Origin: Eulemur rufifrons
Lineage: Eukaryota; Chordata; Mammalia; Primates; Lemuridae
Length of the DNA: 64,000 nt
Assembly (NCBI RefSeq): GCF_041146395.1
Contig: NC_090983.1
Span: forward strand, 64,859,501 to 64,923,500
Reading direction: 5' to 3'
Under the pieces are notes generated by a model. It made no database searches. It was not told the origin of the DNA and saw only the letters and a list, made by a program, of their open reading frames with translations. A program made the position numbers and the translations under genes. How positions within the stretch are numbered: the first letter of the stretch is position 1; each line of letters opens with the position of its first letter. This document shows positions 1-44,470 of this stretch, piece after piece.

Positions 1-124
1 CCCAAACTACTGGAGAATTCAGTTAAATCTGATGCTAAATTATAGCATGTACCAGATCTCAGAGTTAGCACGTTTGCTTCTTCTCCTTCCTATGGCACTG
101 CTTTTCTGTCTCTATTTCATTAAC

Positions 125-164
125 CAGACACACACACGTACACACACACACACACACACACACA
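125..164. repeat. (CA)n microsatellite
   Basis: About 40 bp of alternating CA with a single 'gt' interruption ('cacacgtacacac'). It is intronic. The rest of 1-1362 is PLA2R1 intron in which I recognise no gene. Confidence 0.9.
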
Positions 165-1362
165 TTTAGGAAATTATCCAATTTTAGGAAATTGATGGAA
201 AGAAAATATTATAAATACTATTTCATCTTCTAGGAGCCAGTATATAGCAGGAAAAATGTAGAACTCTGAATTCAGTGAAGAAAGAAAGAAAAAGTTCTCA
301 GCCCAGGGAGAATGACATGGATTTCCAGCCTGTGCCATGGAGATGAAGGTGCCTGGCTTAACCCGAAGGCAGCCATTTTCACCTTCTCCTGACCTTGAAT
401 GTAAGGTGCCATCACAACAGTGACCAACCAGGCACCAGTGATCTCTCAAATTTTCTAAGTTGCATTTGACTTTAATTTATATCATTTGCACAGAGCAGCT
501 CAAATAGATGAGAAGGGATTCTTCAAAATAAGGCCTGCTTCTCTGCACTAAGGAAAATAAAGCATCTGTCATGACTTCTGAATCTTTTAAATCTTTAATT
601 CTTCAAAATTATTCTCAGAAAATTATCTTACTGAGATGGTTCATTGTACAATTAGGCTTTATTGCTTGATTTATTGAGTAGTCTGTGGCTTGACATATTT
701 GTACTCTGCCTAATAGGAAGGAAGATGATCCTCTGAGGAGCTTCTTGCCAAGTCTAAACCAATGGCGACTGCTGAAGTTAATCTACCATGGCTCAGGCTG
801 ATTTGCTGTAGAATTATTTATGTTGGGATCTGAAAAAAAGCCCAAAACCTATTGTGCACCTTTTATTAAATGGGGATGGTGGCGATTAACTTTCAGAGCA
901 TACAGGAACAGTTGACAAACGAGCAACAAATCAAAACATCATAAGGTAGTAGAAATAGTACAGGAAAGTAGTGAAGATTCCTCTAGGGAAGAGATGCTCC
1001 CAAATGTCTTACCAACTTGCTTTCATGTGGTCTTGTCTTGATTGAAAGGCAGTGCCATTCCTGATTGAGAACCCACATTCACAATATGGGCTGACTTTTC
1101 CCCAACTGTACATCTCTGGTGAGCAAGCCACACAAACCGAAAGAGAAATAGAATGTGAGCCTAAATCTTCCCTCGGTTCATTTCATAGCACAGGGTTCTG
1201 CACATTAAAAAATGTTCAATAAATGTTCGTTGACTTGATCAATCCTACAAGCACCATCAGCTGTTTCCTGCACACATAAATGCTTTAAAATATTTTTTAA
1301 CCTTTTACATAATGTTGTAAATTCTATGGGAAAGACAAAGTTTTTGTTTCTTCTCTTCATAG

Positions 1363-33470
<32,108 letters not shown>

Positions 33471-34505
33471 TCACGAAGTCAGAGAATGTCACAGCCGTGA
33501 GGATGAGTAAAGAAGACAAAACGGGCTTCTCTTCTGTATTTCCCTTCATAGAGCAGATGCCATTGGAATGTGAATCGGGTCCCTATTTTAATTATTCTTG
33601 AAGTGATGAAGAGTTTTGAATTGTAACCAAATTAGATGGGCTTTGATTTATTTCTTTCCCTAAACTATGATCCATTCTTAAAAAGAGGAACTTACGCAGT
33701 GGTTATTATTCAGAAAGACATGAACTGTTAAAAGAAACTCCCTGTCAAAAACTCTCAAACCAATGTGAATAATAGTTTCCATATTAATATGTTTCCGCTA
33801 AATTTTTTGGGAATTTTAAAACTAATCTGGTAACTATTCGTACATTTGCCCACACTCATTCCATTCAGAGAGAGAAGAAAAGCCAAAAAATACCTATATA
33901 TATTTAATCTAATATTTGTACATAAGAGGAGAAGGAAAGGCTTCTGAGAGGTTTCCTTTTTGTTTAATTCAATTTTTAATAGCAGGATTTGGAAAATGCT
34001 AATTTCTAAGCTTAAGGGTCACAGGTTCTGGGCTCTAAACCAATATGTAGAGTGACATTTGTTTTTATTAGGTCTGACTTCTCAAGCTAAAGGAGAGGAA
34101 AAGATGCCTTTCTTTAAACAGTAAGGATCTTGGTTAGCAGCACACTTTCATAAGCAACCACATAGTTAAAATGTGGCCTTAAACCTTCAGTTACTAAATG
34201 ATGACAAAGTTTGATATTTAAAAATGTTTTACAGATAAGCTTAAAGGAATATATTGGGATTTTAGTCCTACTAAAACTCATGGACTTCATTAAAAACTAA
34301 AGATATAAGATAATATATAATACTCAACCAGAAGATATAAAATATAACTTGAATTTAAAAGGGAAAAATTGAAGATCTGAATGATAACTAGAGGATATAT
34401 TCAGAAGCACTAAATAAATTACTCTGTAATAGTAATCTAGCTACTTCATTATATAAATGAGTTTATTTTAGGTGTTCTATTTTAATAAACCATGATTTCT
34501 GGGAA
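33471..34505 (+). other. PLA2R1: PLA2R1 3' UTR (end estimated)
   Basis: AT-rich, repeat-poor sequence directly after the stop codon. Two AATAAA signals lie at 34413-34418 and 34484-34489, and the downstream 'tccttttatatt' could serve as a processing region. The 3' end given is an estimate from the second signal; longer forms ending further right cannot be excluded. Confidence 0.6.
34413..34489 (+). promoter_or_regulatory. PLA2R1: Candidate polyadenylation signals (two AATAAA)
   Basis: Exact AATAAA hexamers at 34413-34418 and 34484-34489, about 0.94 and 1.0 kb after the stop codon. They are the first closely spaced pair downstream of the coding end. Use is inferred from position only. Confidence 0.5.
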
Positions 34506-34649
34506 CCATCTCCTTTTATATTAGACTAGTTAGTGCAGTTGGTAAGCAATAATTTAAAGTATAACACTGTAAATTTTTAAAAATGACAGATTTGATCTTC
34601 CTTCATTAATTTCTTATAAAGAAAAATGGCTCCATAATCAATATGCAAA

Positions 34650-34950
34650 AGTTTACTCATTACATAAATGTTTATTGAGTTCTGACTAAGAACCAAGTGC
34701 TATTCTAGAAACGGGGGTACTCACTCTAGTGAGCAGGTCATTTAGGTCTCTGTTTTCATGGCACTTGTTGTCTAATGAGGAAGAGCTGACAGTAACCACC
34801 AGTAAATGCATAAGAAATACAAAGAAATACATCAGTAGAAAAGAGCAGGTGATTATTATAAATTAAGTAAGGTCCTGGGATAGAAGGAAACTGAGGGGAC
34901 CTGGGAGCCTTCCTGAGAGTGTGCATTTTAGTTATTACAACCAACTGCCT
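34650..34950 (-). repeat. L2 relic, antisense
   Basis: 'cattacataaatgtttattgagttctgactaagaaccaagtgctattctag…catggcacttgttgtctaatgagg' is a reverse L2 3' end just past the PLA2R1 3' UTR. Confidence 0.65.
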
Positions 34951-35039
34951 CAAAACTGGTGGCCACTAGTCACGAGGGGGAGCTCCGAGAGAAAGACGAA
35001 TGAATTTGTAAGTGGCATCATCATTAGAAGTATAGTTTG

Positions 35040-35176
35040 GTCTCTGGCCATACCACCCTGAACATGCCAGAGCTTGTCTGATCTCAGAAGCTAAGCAGGG
35101 TCGGGCCTGGTTAGTACTTGGATGGGAGAAGTTTAGTTTGAAGAGCACAGCCTGGGAATGGAGCACTGCTGGCCTG
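35040..35176 (+). pseudogene. 5S rRNA pseudogene, split by a short insertion
   Basis: 35040-35129 matches 5S rRNA from its first bases ('tctctggccataccaccctg') through 'ctgatctcagaagctaagcagg' and 'ggcctggttagtacttggatgg'. After 'gggaga', about 20 unrelated bases (35130-35149) replace 'cc'. The 5S end then resumes as 'gcctgggaatggagcactgc'. Substitutions include losses of CpG. The A-box/C-box region is largely kept, but the product could not fold normally. No transcription terminator run of T follows directly. Confidence 0.9.
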
Positions 35177-35771
35177 AAACAGTTACTGCAGCTTCCAAAT
35201 GCAGCACTTTGCTACTGCTCCATTGTTTACACACTGGGACAATCTACCTTCATATTTTCTTTTAAGTCTTGGCACTTCATTTTTTTAAAGATATTATATT
35301 ATGTGGTAGTTGCATATTTATGACTCAAAAGAATAATTGACTTGAACTAACCAGATGGTATAAAAGCCCAATTTAACAATCTGTTGAGTGAAATTAAAGT
35401 TTTGTTCTTTTCAGTGGACTTGGTAAAAACTGCTGATCAATTAGCCTTCCAGTATTAATATATAGTTACACACACATTTATACACATACACAATTTGACA
35501 AATATGTCATTAGGAGAGTGGTTTTGCTCAGAGACACTGTATTGCCTGTCACTGTTCCATACTTTGATATCTAGTGTTGAACCACATCTCCAGAGAATCT
35601 GTCGCAGTGGACAGGTCATGCACTCCTTGCCATTACTGAACTTGCAGAAATAGAAAGTATTTTTCAAACTTTTTTCCACCCTATCTATTTTTAATCTGAG
35701 CTAGATTTTATAGCTAGAACATGAAAAGAAAAAAAGTAGCAGGATCACAAACTCACACATAATTAATGTAT

Positions 35772-35782
35772 CCCCCCCCCCC
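35772..35782. repeat. Poly-C tract (11 C)
   Basis: Uninterrupted run of 11 C in AT-rich surroundings. Nothing else is recognised from 35180 to 37790 except a possible decayed interspersed repeat at about 36335-36590 ('ttagtcaggcaaggctaaatg…ggtggcttaacacagcaaaggtttatttctt'). Confidence 0.8.
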
Positions 35783-37796
35783 AGTCAATTATTTTCTGTG
35801 ACTAACCTGAGCATCTTTATAGACTCTGGGTAATGGAAAATCTTGGATTTTACCAATTAACTGTATCTTGGGCTCTTCCAATTACAACAGTGTTTTTTCA
35901 AGTTAAATGTTTCTTCTTTTGAAAGTTCCACTCCCTATCAAAAAGAGGGATAAACTGAATATTTAAATTAATACTCAGTCTTTTGGAGTTTCTTTCCCCT
36001 CCTCAAAATGGCAGGTGGACGTATGAGAACTTGCTGTGTCCTTCTGGTATTGAGGGGAGAAGGTGATAACTGACTGTGGATGTCTGCTATCTAACGTCCA
36101 CTGAGAATGCGGTCTGGCTCCCCTCCTGGGAGTTGTGCTGGCATCTGCTGTGAGGTCTACAGTTGGTGTAACATGTAGTCTGTTCTCTTGGATCCTGGCT
36201 CTCCCTGGCACTGCCTCATCTCTGGAGAACTGGCTGTGACTCATGTTCAATTTCCTACCAGGGCACTGCAGTTCTTCACTACAAGGCCACTTCACCCATT
36301 TGGTGGTGACATCCTATCCAGCACCATCAGCTGCTATATTAGTCAGGCAAGGCTAAATGTGATAGCAAAAATCCTAAAACCTTGGTGGCTTAACACAGCA
36401 AAGGTTTATTTCTTACCCACCCCTATAAGGCTGGCAAGAGGACTCTGCTCTATTCAGTCATTCATGAGTCCAGGTTCCTTGTATACAGTCAGGCCTGCAT
36501 GGTCCTCCAATGGGTCTCCTACCTGTGGCTAGCAGAGGGATTAACTCAAGATCTATCTTTGATTAATTATATAGCTTCCGTGGGCCGTTGAAATACATTG
36601 CCTAGGTAAACAGTTTGGAACTGGGGATGCATATCCTGAGGGTGCATAAAGATTTCCGAGGGACTCAGGGGCATGCATTTTTTTTAAGGAACTCAATTTC
36701 TAGAATTTTTAATCTTCCTGTGTGTTTTTTCTTAGAACTGACTTGTCTGAGAGCACCCCTGTGACCACGGTGTCACGCTGGTTCTTCTTTCTCACCTAGC
36801 TTTGCACAAATGCCTTTGTCTACCCTTTTTTAAAAAAGCAGGGAGGATGGCTTTCATTCCAGATCTTTCTATGAGGCCTTAGCTTGGGAAAATTCTTCAT
36901 GGCACCAAAGAAAGAAAAAAACTTAAAATATTGATGCCAGTGAAGATTCTTTTAATAAAGAAATCATAAACCCTCATGAGCTTCCTGTCTTTCTCTGTAT
37001 TCACACATTTTTCTGTCAAGGATGAAGTGATGAGTTGGAAATGAGTTATTTTGCCCCACGTTCAAATTCTGAATTAATATGTATTGTACAGTGATGCAGA
37101 AGGACTGCTGCCTACCTTTGTTTGAAACCTTATCTCAACCATCCCTTGACTATTGTCAAAGAATGTATTTCTACAGAGAAAATCTGGTGAAAGCAAAGTG
37201 AAGAGAGTGTAGATGCTGCTAAGAACCTGACGTCTTAGGTTATCCAGGTGAAAAGCTCATAACAAGGCTCTGTGCCTTATCTATCTTAGATTTCTAAGTG
37301 TGTTGTGAGGATGAGTATTAAGCTTATCTGAACTGAAAAATGAAATCAGGCTTTTTCTGAACACTGTCCTATTTGGCTCATTGGTTTGACAAGGAGGATT
37401 GACTTTACCAATTAAGTTTTGTGATGAACATTTTTTTTATTAATTGGATAAACTAAATCTGCAACTCTAGTGCTCTGATTAAAACATGTAATCAGATAAA
37501 GGCATTTTAATAGAAAAATAGTATTGACAGAAGTATAATGAAATAATATTTTATTTTTCCCAACCCTACTTTGTTTATCAGGTAAAACAAGGTGCCTGTA
37601 TGTGAAAAAGTAATAGGCAAAACAGATAGTCATGTGAAAAGTCTTAGTAAAGCCTTTTAATTTTAATTCTAGGAAAGGGACAATGTGAATCACTCTAATG
37701 ACTAGGTAACAAATCCTTTTGCAAGTGGTGTCTCCAGTTCTTTTTTTTACTATTGTTCTTAGAAATTTTTCTGTTTTGTTCTGTTTTTTATTTTAG

Positions 37797-37930
37797 AGTA
37801 TTACGGGGATCCAAACTCTGTGATTACATCAATTGCCTTTGCACTGCCGGCAAACGTGCCCATTCCCCAGACAGCATGCAGTGCATCCGTTAGCTGTGGA
37901 TTTACCCATTCCCTTCCCCCTCCTTCCAAT
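37797..37930 (-). mobile_element. L1 3'-UTR fragment, antisense
   Basis: Its reverse complement reads 'gaatgggtaaatccacagctaac', 'gtctggggaatgggcac' and 'gtgcaaaggcaattgatgtaatcac', ending 'ggatccccgtaata'. It lines up with the lemur-type L1 3' UTR at about 38825-38960 in opposite orientation. It abuts a sense L1 directly. Confidence 0.8.
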
Positions 37931-37932
37931 TG

Positions 37933-38995
37933 CAACATCAAAAAATAAATGAATAAATGGGACCTGATCAAATTAAAAAACTTCTGCACATCAAAGGAAA
38001 CTATCACTAGAGCAAACAGAGAACCTACAAAATAGGACAAAATATTTGCATGCTACACATCTGATAAAGGGCTGATAACTAGAATCTGTAGGGAACTCAG
38101 GAAAATTAACAAGAAAAAAATCAAACAACTCCATTAAAAAGTGGGCAAAAGACATGAACCAAAACTTTTCAAAAGAAGATAGACTAATGGCCAACAAACA
38201 TCTGAAGAATTGTTTAACATCTCTAATCATCAGGGAAATGCAAATCAAAGCCACAATGAGATATCCCTTAACTCCAATGAGAATGGCTTTTATCAAAAAG
38301 TCCCAAAACAACAAATGTTGGTGTGGATGTGGAGAGATAGGAGCACTCATACACTGCTGGTGGGCCTGCCAATCAGTACAACCTCTATGGAAAATAACAT
38401 GGAGCTACCTCAAAGAACTAAAAGAAGAATTACCATTTGACCCAGCAATCCCACTACTGGGTATCTACCCAAAGGAAAAGACATTCTATAATAAAGATAT
38501 CTACACTCAAATGTTTGTAGCAGCACAATTCACAATTGCAAAAATGTGTAATCAACCCAAGTGCCTATCAATACATGAGTGTATTAATAAAATGTGGTAT
38601 ATGTATACCATGGAATATTACTGAGCCATAAAAAATGGTGAACTACATATTGTATTAACCTAGATGGAGCCGGAGCCCATTCTTCTAAGTGAAGTACCAC
38701 AAGAATGGAAAAACAAACACCATATGGTATTCACCATTAAATTGGCACGAATTGATCAACACATATGTGCACATATGAAAATGAAGTAACATTCACTGGG
38801 TGTCAGGCAGGTGTCGGGGGAGAAAGGGATGGGTAAATTCACACCTAACAGGTGCAGTATGCACTTTCTGGGGGAAGGGCACACTGGTAGCTCTGACTTG
38901 GGTGGTGCAAAGGCAATATATGTAACCAAAGTGTTTGTACCCCCATAATATTCTGAAATTAAAAAAAAATTATATATGTAAAAAAAATAAAAGCC
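37933..38995 (+). mobile_element. 5'-truncated L1 (lemur type): ORF2 C-terminus, 3' UTR, A-rich tail
   Basis: Codes for L1 ORF2 C-terminal phrases such as [58 protein letters not shown] and [13 protein letters not shown], with a stop and frame breaks, so it is dead. The 3' UTR ends 'tttgtacccccataatattc' and is followed by an A-rich tail. A 156-codon open frame at 38154-38624 is a remnant of this ORF2. Confidence 0.93.
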
Positions 38996-38999
38996 AAGG

Positions 39000-39210
39000 A
39001 GTCCTGAGGAATTTCCAGGAGCCACAAGAAGCTAAGAAGAGGAAAGGAAGGACTCTTTTCTAGAGCCTTCAGAAGAAATATGGCCCAGCTGACTCCTTGA
39101 TTTTGGGCTTCCAGTCTCCAGGACTGTGAGAGAATACATTTCTGTTGTTTTAAGCCATTAAGTCTGTGGTAACTTGTTACAGTAGCTTTAGGAAAATAAT
39201 ACGACAGCTA
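39000..39210 (+). mobile_element. MLT1-type LTR 3' part
   Basis: 'gagccacaagaagctaagaagagg…ttgattttgggcttccagtctccaggactgtgagagaatac', 'tttctgttgttttaagccatt' and 'gtggtaacttgttacagtagc' match the end of MLT1 LTRs. The 5' part is missing; the L1 directly upstream ends where the LTR begins. No other feature is recognised up to 41070 apart from a short MER-like end at 40570-40640. Confidence 0.8.
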
Positions 39211-41074
39211 TGCTGGGTTCTTTTTTTTCTGGGAATAAAGTAATTGCCCAATAATTCAGCCAGACAAGTTTGTAGCTAACAACGTGCCCAGTATTTAGCA
39301 AAGAGCAGAAGATTTTAAGAAACGCTGGTTGAAATGTTTGATGACTGATAAAAAATAAAAAGAAAAATTTTAATTTATATATATTTTTTTACTGCAGGAA
39401 AAAAACAAGGTAGTAAAAAATACTTCAACAATAAAAATATATTACATTAGGATAAAATTCTATGGGGGATTGGAATGTAAATACAAGATTAAAGAGAAAA
39501 AGAAACAAAGTAGTGTCTCTGACTGCTAAAGAGCTTATTTGTGTGTATTTCTATTTTTAAATAGATTATTAAAGAAGTCAAATTGTTATAGTATATCCAG
39601 TCAAAGGAACTAGTGCTCTTTGAGAAGTAGTTGATTCCAGGTCTGGGGCAGGAACAATACATGGTAAAACTGGAATATCTTGTGGTGCCAGGAAATAAGG
39701 AGGCAATCACAAATAAATGCAGAAGAAATGAGAGACCCAAAACTCACCATTAGACAAACACAAAAGTAATAACTGTTGTTGGCAAAATTTACCAGTGGGT
39801 GCTAAAATTAGTGGGTGAATGAGGAAAAACAGGATATTTGCATAACCTTAAAGTATCTCCCCCAAGATAGTCACTACTACAATGGGAAAGTCATAACTTT
39901 TTTGAAAAACCTTGTTAATCGAGTGATCAAGGGAACATAAGCAGTAGTAAGTCACAGCAGCATCACGTACCCCCTCATTTAAGGCACTGAGAAAGTCACA
40001 TGACTTCTTTGGTATCCTCCCAATGATGTAGAATCTCCATTTAATCATGAAATAACATCACACAAATCTCGACTGAGGAACATCTACAAAATAAAATAAT
40101 TGACTACTTCAAAAGTGTCCAGCTCATGAAAAATAAGGAAAGATTGAGGAAATGTCAGAGATTGGAGACTAAGGAGACGTGACAACTAAGTGCAAGGTGG
40201 AATCCTGGAACAGAAAATGGACACTATGGGAAAATGTGAAAGTAAAATAAAGTCTGTAGCTAAACTGATATTGCACCAGTGTTAATTTCTTTGTTTTAAT
40301 GACTGTACTATGGTTTCGTGAGATGTACCATTAGAGGAAGCTGGGTAAAGGTATAGTAGGAACTTTTTGTACCAGATTGGCGACTTTTCTGTAAACCTAA
40401 AATCATTTCAACATAAAAAGTTAAAAACATACTATGATATTAGATTCCATTGGGTATATTAAAGGGTGACACTTTTATTTTTAAATGTCATTATTCACAA
40501 TATGCTAAAAATTGCATCCTCATTATTAAAAAATTTAGCTATCAACATAGAAATGCATGAAAGGATGTACACTTTTTCAAAGTTCCTTTAGGAGTTTTGT
40601 ATGCAAGCAAAAAGTTTGAGGACCACTGCTGTACGACATTCTTTCTCTTCTGCCCCAGGTGAGAAGCAGGGCAAAACTCAGCTTGTTTCCAACCTGCCTA
40701 GTGCCCCACCCACTGGAGGACTCGGACCCAGACATGTCTTGCTGCAGGCCACACTGACTTCCATTTGCTCTCTTTCCTTTGCATCCTTCTTTCATATCAC
40801 GTCCCTGTCTTGTCAGCATTTCTAATTCTCATACTCCTGTTTATCCCCTACGACCTCATGGCTCAGTCTTAATAATAAACAGGGTATGGGGCAGGGACGG
40901 AAACTCGTTTAGTTTCCTCTTTGTTCTTAGAGAACAAATACTGGGAGATATCTCAAAAATGTTACGTGCGTGATAATTCTTATTGCCAACATTTATAAGA
41001 AACTTTCATTGGAGTGATTATCACCCTAGATGGTTGGGATCTTTATTCCCTCTTTCTCACCTTTCAAAATAGGG

Positions 41075-41292
41075 ACTTAGAGCAGGGCTTGGCAGGGCCA
41101 AATCCAGCCTGCTGCCTCACTTTCGTAAATAGAGTTATCGGAACACTGCCCTCCTGGTTCATTTACATATTGTACAGGGCTGCTTTCAGGCCACAACAAT
41201 AGAGCTGAGTGGTTGCAACAGAGACAGAACAGCCTGCAAAGCCTGAAATATTTACTGTCTGGCCCTTTACAGGAAGTTTGTCAAACCCTAAT
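41075..41292. repeat. MER20-like hAT-Charlie element, opposite orientation to 32803 copy
   Basis: 'agggcttggcagggccaaatcc', 'gaacactgccctcctggttc', 'gagtggttgcaacagagacag' and 'gcctgaaatatttactgtctggccctttacaggaagtttgtcaaacc' are the reverse of the element at 32803-33028. Confidence 0.75.
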
Positions 41293-41394
41293 TTAGAGAA
41301 TGAAAACCTAAATGAGGAAGTCTAACATACTTTGACCTGTCTTAGCAAGCACTGTTTTATATATGAGCAGCACTTAATGTGTATCGATAAGCAA

Positions 41395-41640
41395 TTCTGA
41401 TCAGTAAACATTTATTTAGGGCCCACTGTGGCCTAGACAGTATCCTGGGCTCTGAGGCTGAAAATACCAGTAAAACCCCATCTCTTCCTTCAGGGAACCC
41501 AGTCTCAGAAGGAGAGGAAGATGCACATAATAAGTGTTATACAGTATGATGCAAATAATAAGAGGACAGAATCAGAAAAAGAGAGGCTACTGATGAATTC
41601 TATCAGAGGTAGAGAAATAGGCTTGACAGGAGAAGTGATG
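41395..41640 (-). repeat. L2 relic, antisense
   Basis: 'gtaaacatttatttagggcccactgtggcctagacagtatcctgggctctgagg…tcttccttcagggaacccag' follows the reverse L2 3' end. Confidence 0.7.
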
Positions 41641-44240
41641 CCTATTAAATAGTAGGAAATGATATTTTTGAGTTAGTTAGAAAACAAGTTTTGAGTTTGG
41701 GGCCAAAATTTTTTAAAGAAAAATTTAAAAGTGTGTCTAAATCTGAATTTCTGGATAAAAAAAGTAAAAATCTGTATGTACTTATCATGCCTAATGATAA
41801 CTTTAATTGCGGAAGAAAATGTGTAACTAAAACCATGAAATGAGCCCTATGTATACCAGTGACCTTCTTTACTCTGAGTTAATTAACACAAGCACTTGCT
41901 TCTTGCAGAGCACTTTGGTGTAATTTAGAACAAATTAAGGGAAAAAATCATTCAAGTGCTGTTTTCTTCACACCATGAAGTAAGTGTGATGGACCAAAGT
42001 TAACTCATTTAAAATATAATCATCCATTTCTTGTAATTATGAACAGCAATATCATCTTTTTTCTGAAAAAAAAAGAAGACATCCTGATCTGTGCTATTTT
42101 CAATTTGTTTCCTGTGCTTCTACTACTTAATGGAAATTAATTTTCAAAATTAATATAAAATGCTCTTTTCCGTTTCTGCCATTAAGTCTCTTTTTCACAT
42201 TAGATTTAGTGTATATTTTCCTGAATATTTTTCAAATAAATATATGTTGAATTTAATATGGCAAATTATTAAAACACCATTTTTATGTTTCTTCTTGCCT
42301 CTTCCCCAAGTCTGAAATTATGACTTTATTATTGTCTCCATAAGGTGGTCTATAAATTATCTCGAGCTCTTTGAGTCTCTACTTACGAGATCATGTTCCT
42401 GGAGATTATTTAAACTTTGTTCTTTATCTTTTTAGAAAGATAAAACTTGGTAGGAGCTGGAAACATAACTCATGGATTTAGGAGTCAGCAGGGCTCTTGC
42501 CCTTATTGACACTGGGAAGGGGAGGTGGGGTGGGAGGGTGGTCTGGAGCGGGAGACGTAGAACCAGAAGGCAGAACAAGGAGAAACTCACAGAAAGGAGT
42601 AGGGACTTAACAGGAAGTATCACCTCAGTGAGTCACCAAGGGCTTTGGAGTTCCTGATTCAAAATGCGGCTCTGTGGAGGATGAGGAACTTGCTCAAGAC
42701 TGAGTGTGCCTTCGTATCAATAGATGTAGCATTTATCGAAGCCATTGGCAATTGTAGTCCTTCAGCAAGGGCTCCTCTGATCAGACAAGAAATTGTTTAC
42801 TCCCCTCTCCCTACAGATGACACCTAAAGGTGCAAAAGAAAACCTCAATCTCTGCACACACATAAAGCATACCCACGAGGTGGTGTTCACAATCTACAGT
42901 GTCAGTGTCTTTAGTGGGTGAAAATGTAAACATAGCTGTAGATCAATCTGAGTGCAAGCCCTAAGTTTATGTAATTTTCCCCAATATTTATTATTGTCTG
43001 CTCAACAGAAGTTTTAGTTACATTTATTGAGACTTTGCAAAGCTTTCAGCTTAGGTTTCATAAAAGAATTCTCTTTTCATACTCCTATATTATGTTTTAT
43101 AACTAAACTGTAAAATTACAATACCTAGTACAATTGGCATAAATGGATTTGGGAGCAAACATAACCAACTCGTGCTAAGTACATGAGGGAACGGTGGACA
43201 CAGCAGGCTGGACCCCCTCACTTCACAGGCGGTGGGGCTGATCCAACAGGGCGGTTACGTCATAAGCTTCTTCATCTGCTGTTAGTGTTTGAGACTTATT
43301 CCAAGTACGGGAAATGAGACTTTCTCTCAGAATTTAACTCTCTGAAATCCACAGAATGGATCTGAGTATAAATCAGCAAGAAAGAGAGAGAATAGCTCTC
43401 CAGGCCTCCTGTCTTGTCTGAAGACGGAAAGCAAGAAGGTGCTGAGGAAGGGGGTGGGAAAGGAAACAGCCCCCGTGGGGGCGGGCTCAGAGGCAGACAT
43501 TCTCAGCAGTTTGGGGAAAGGGGGACCTGGACTTTCAAAGGCAAGGCTTCTAAGAATATGGCCAAAGGATTTTAGAGATCCAAAGATATCCCTGCGGTGA
43601 GATGGGTGCATGATTAGAACAACTTACCTCCTACCGTAAACATAACTTCTTTTGTTTCATTTCCATGTTCAACAAAAATCTCTAGTTAGGATTTAGGTCC
43701 TCAGTGTAAGTCTGTCTAGTGTTGAGAGAAAAATCTAATCTCCCAGACTTTGAGAATATTAGGCCCCTCGGAGAGTGATTGCTTATGATAAAGGAAATGG
43801 CTTATGATTGTGATTAAATTTCCCATGCAGCTTGCAGGAAGATGCTGATTGTGTGAGTCTTCTTGTCTTAAATTTCTCATTGTAAATGAATAAATTGGCA
43901 TCGTGATATCTACCTTAGCTCTGAGGATTTTGTTAATTGTGTTGGGGCAGTGGTGGCTCTGGAATGTTGCTGTAGGAGGTGCACAGGTGTGGGCAATCTC
44001 ACAGGACAGGGGTCAAGACCTGAGGGACTTGTCCTGGTGCAGTGAATCCAGAACGAGGGCACTACACTTACTTGGAAGGCAGAATAATCATAGTTTGGCA
44101 TTACAGTATCTAGTTTGCTTGTGCACGTGTTTAGATAGAGTGAGCCAAGGCATGACATCCCCTGGTCCCAGAAAAGAGTAAGTTTCTGTGGCTTGAAACC
44201 ATGAACCAGGTCTGGGACATACTGGTGATCTTCAAGGTCC
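41640..44240. other. Intergenic stretch without recognised features
   Basis: About 2.6 kb with no repeat, exon or RNA gene I can name. Open frames are all under about 95 codons and lack domains. A local G+C rise at 43430-43500 ('gaaggggg…cccccgtgggggcgggc') is the only compositional change. Confidence 0.5.
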
Positions 44241-44254
44241 AGCCCATCTCCACA

Positions 44255-44470
44255 CAGCCTTCCTTTCCTTTAAAGGCAATTAGGACACTTCCACCAGCTC
44301 TCATCCTACTTATTTCATCATAGTATTTGAGAGATCACAAATCTGTTTCAAGCACCATTTTACAGATGACAAAAGCAAGGCTTAGAAATAGTCTTTGATT
44401 TACCAGTGATACATGGCTAATTTGTGGCAATATGTGAGAACCTAATCTCATGATTCCCAGTTCAGAGCTC
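44255..44470 (-). repeat. Probable MIR relic, antisense
   Basis: 'ccattttacagatgacaaaagcaaggcttagaaatag…accagtgatacatggctaatttgtgg' retains the MIR core order. It overlaps the start of the longest minus-strand open frame of this part. Confidence 0.55.

Noticed and set aside
125..164. Tandem CA tract as a CRISPR-like or regulatory array
   Set aside because: It is a simple dinucleotide microsatellite without spacers.
37801..37930. L1 5' inversion by twin priming
   Set aside because: The inverted piece is 3' UTR sequence, not an upstream L1 segment, so it is more likely a separate antisense element.
38154..38624. 156-codon plus-strand open frame
   Set aside because: It is the C-terminal part of a 5'-truncated L1 ORF2, not a host gene.
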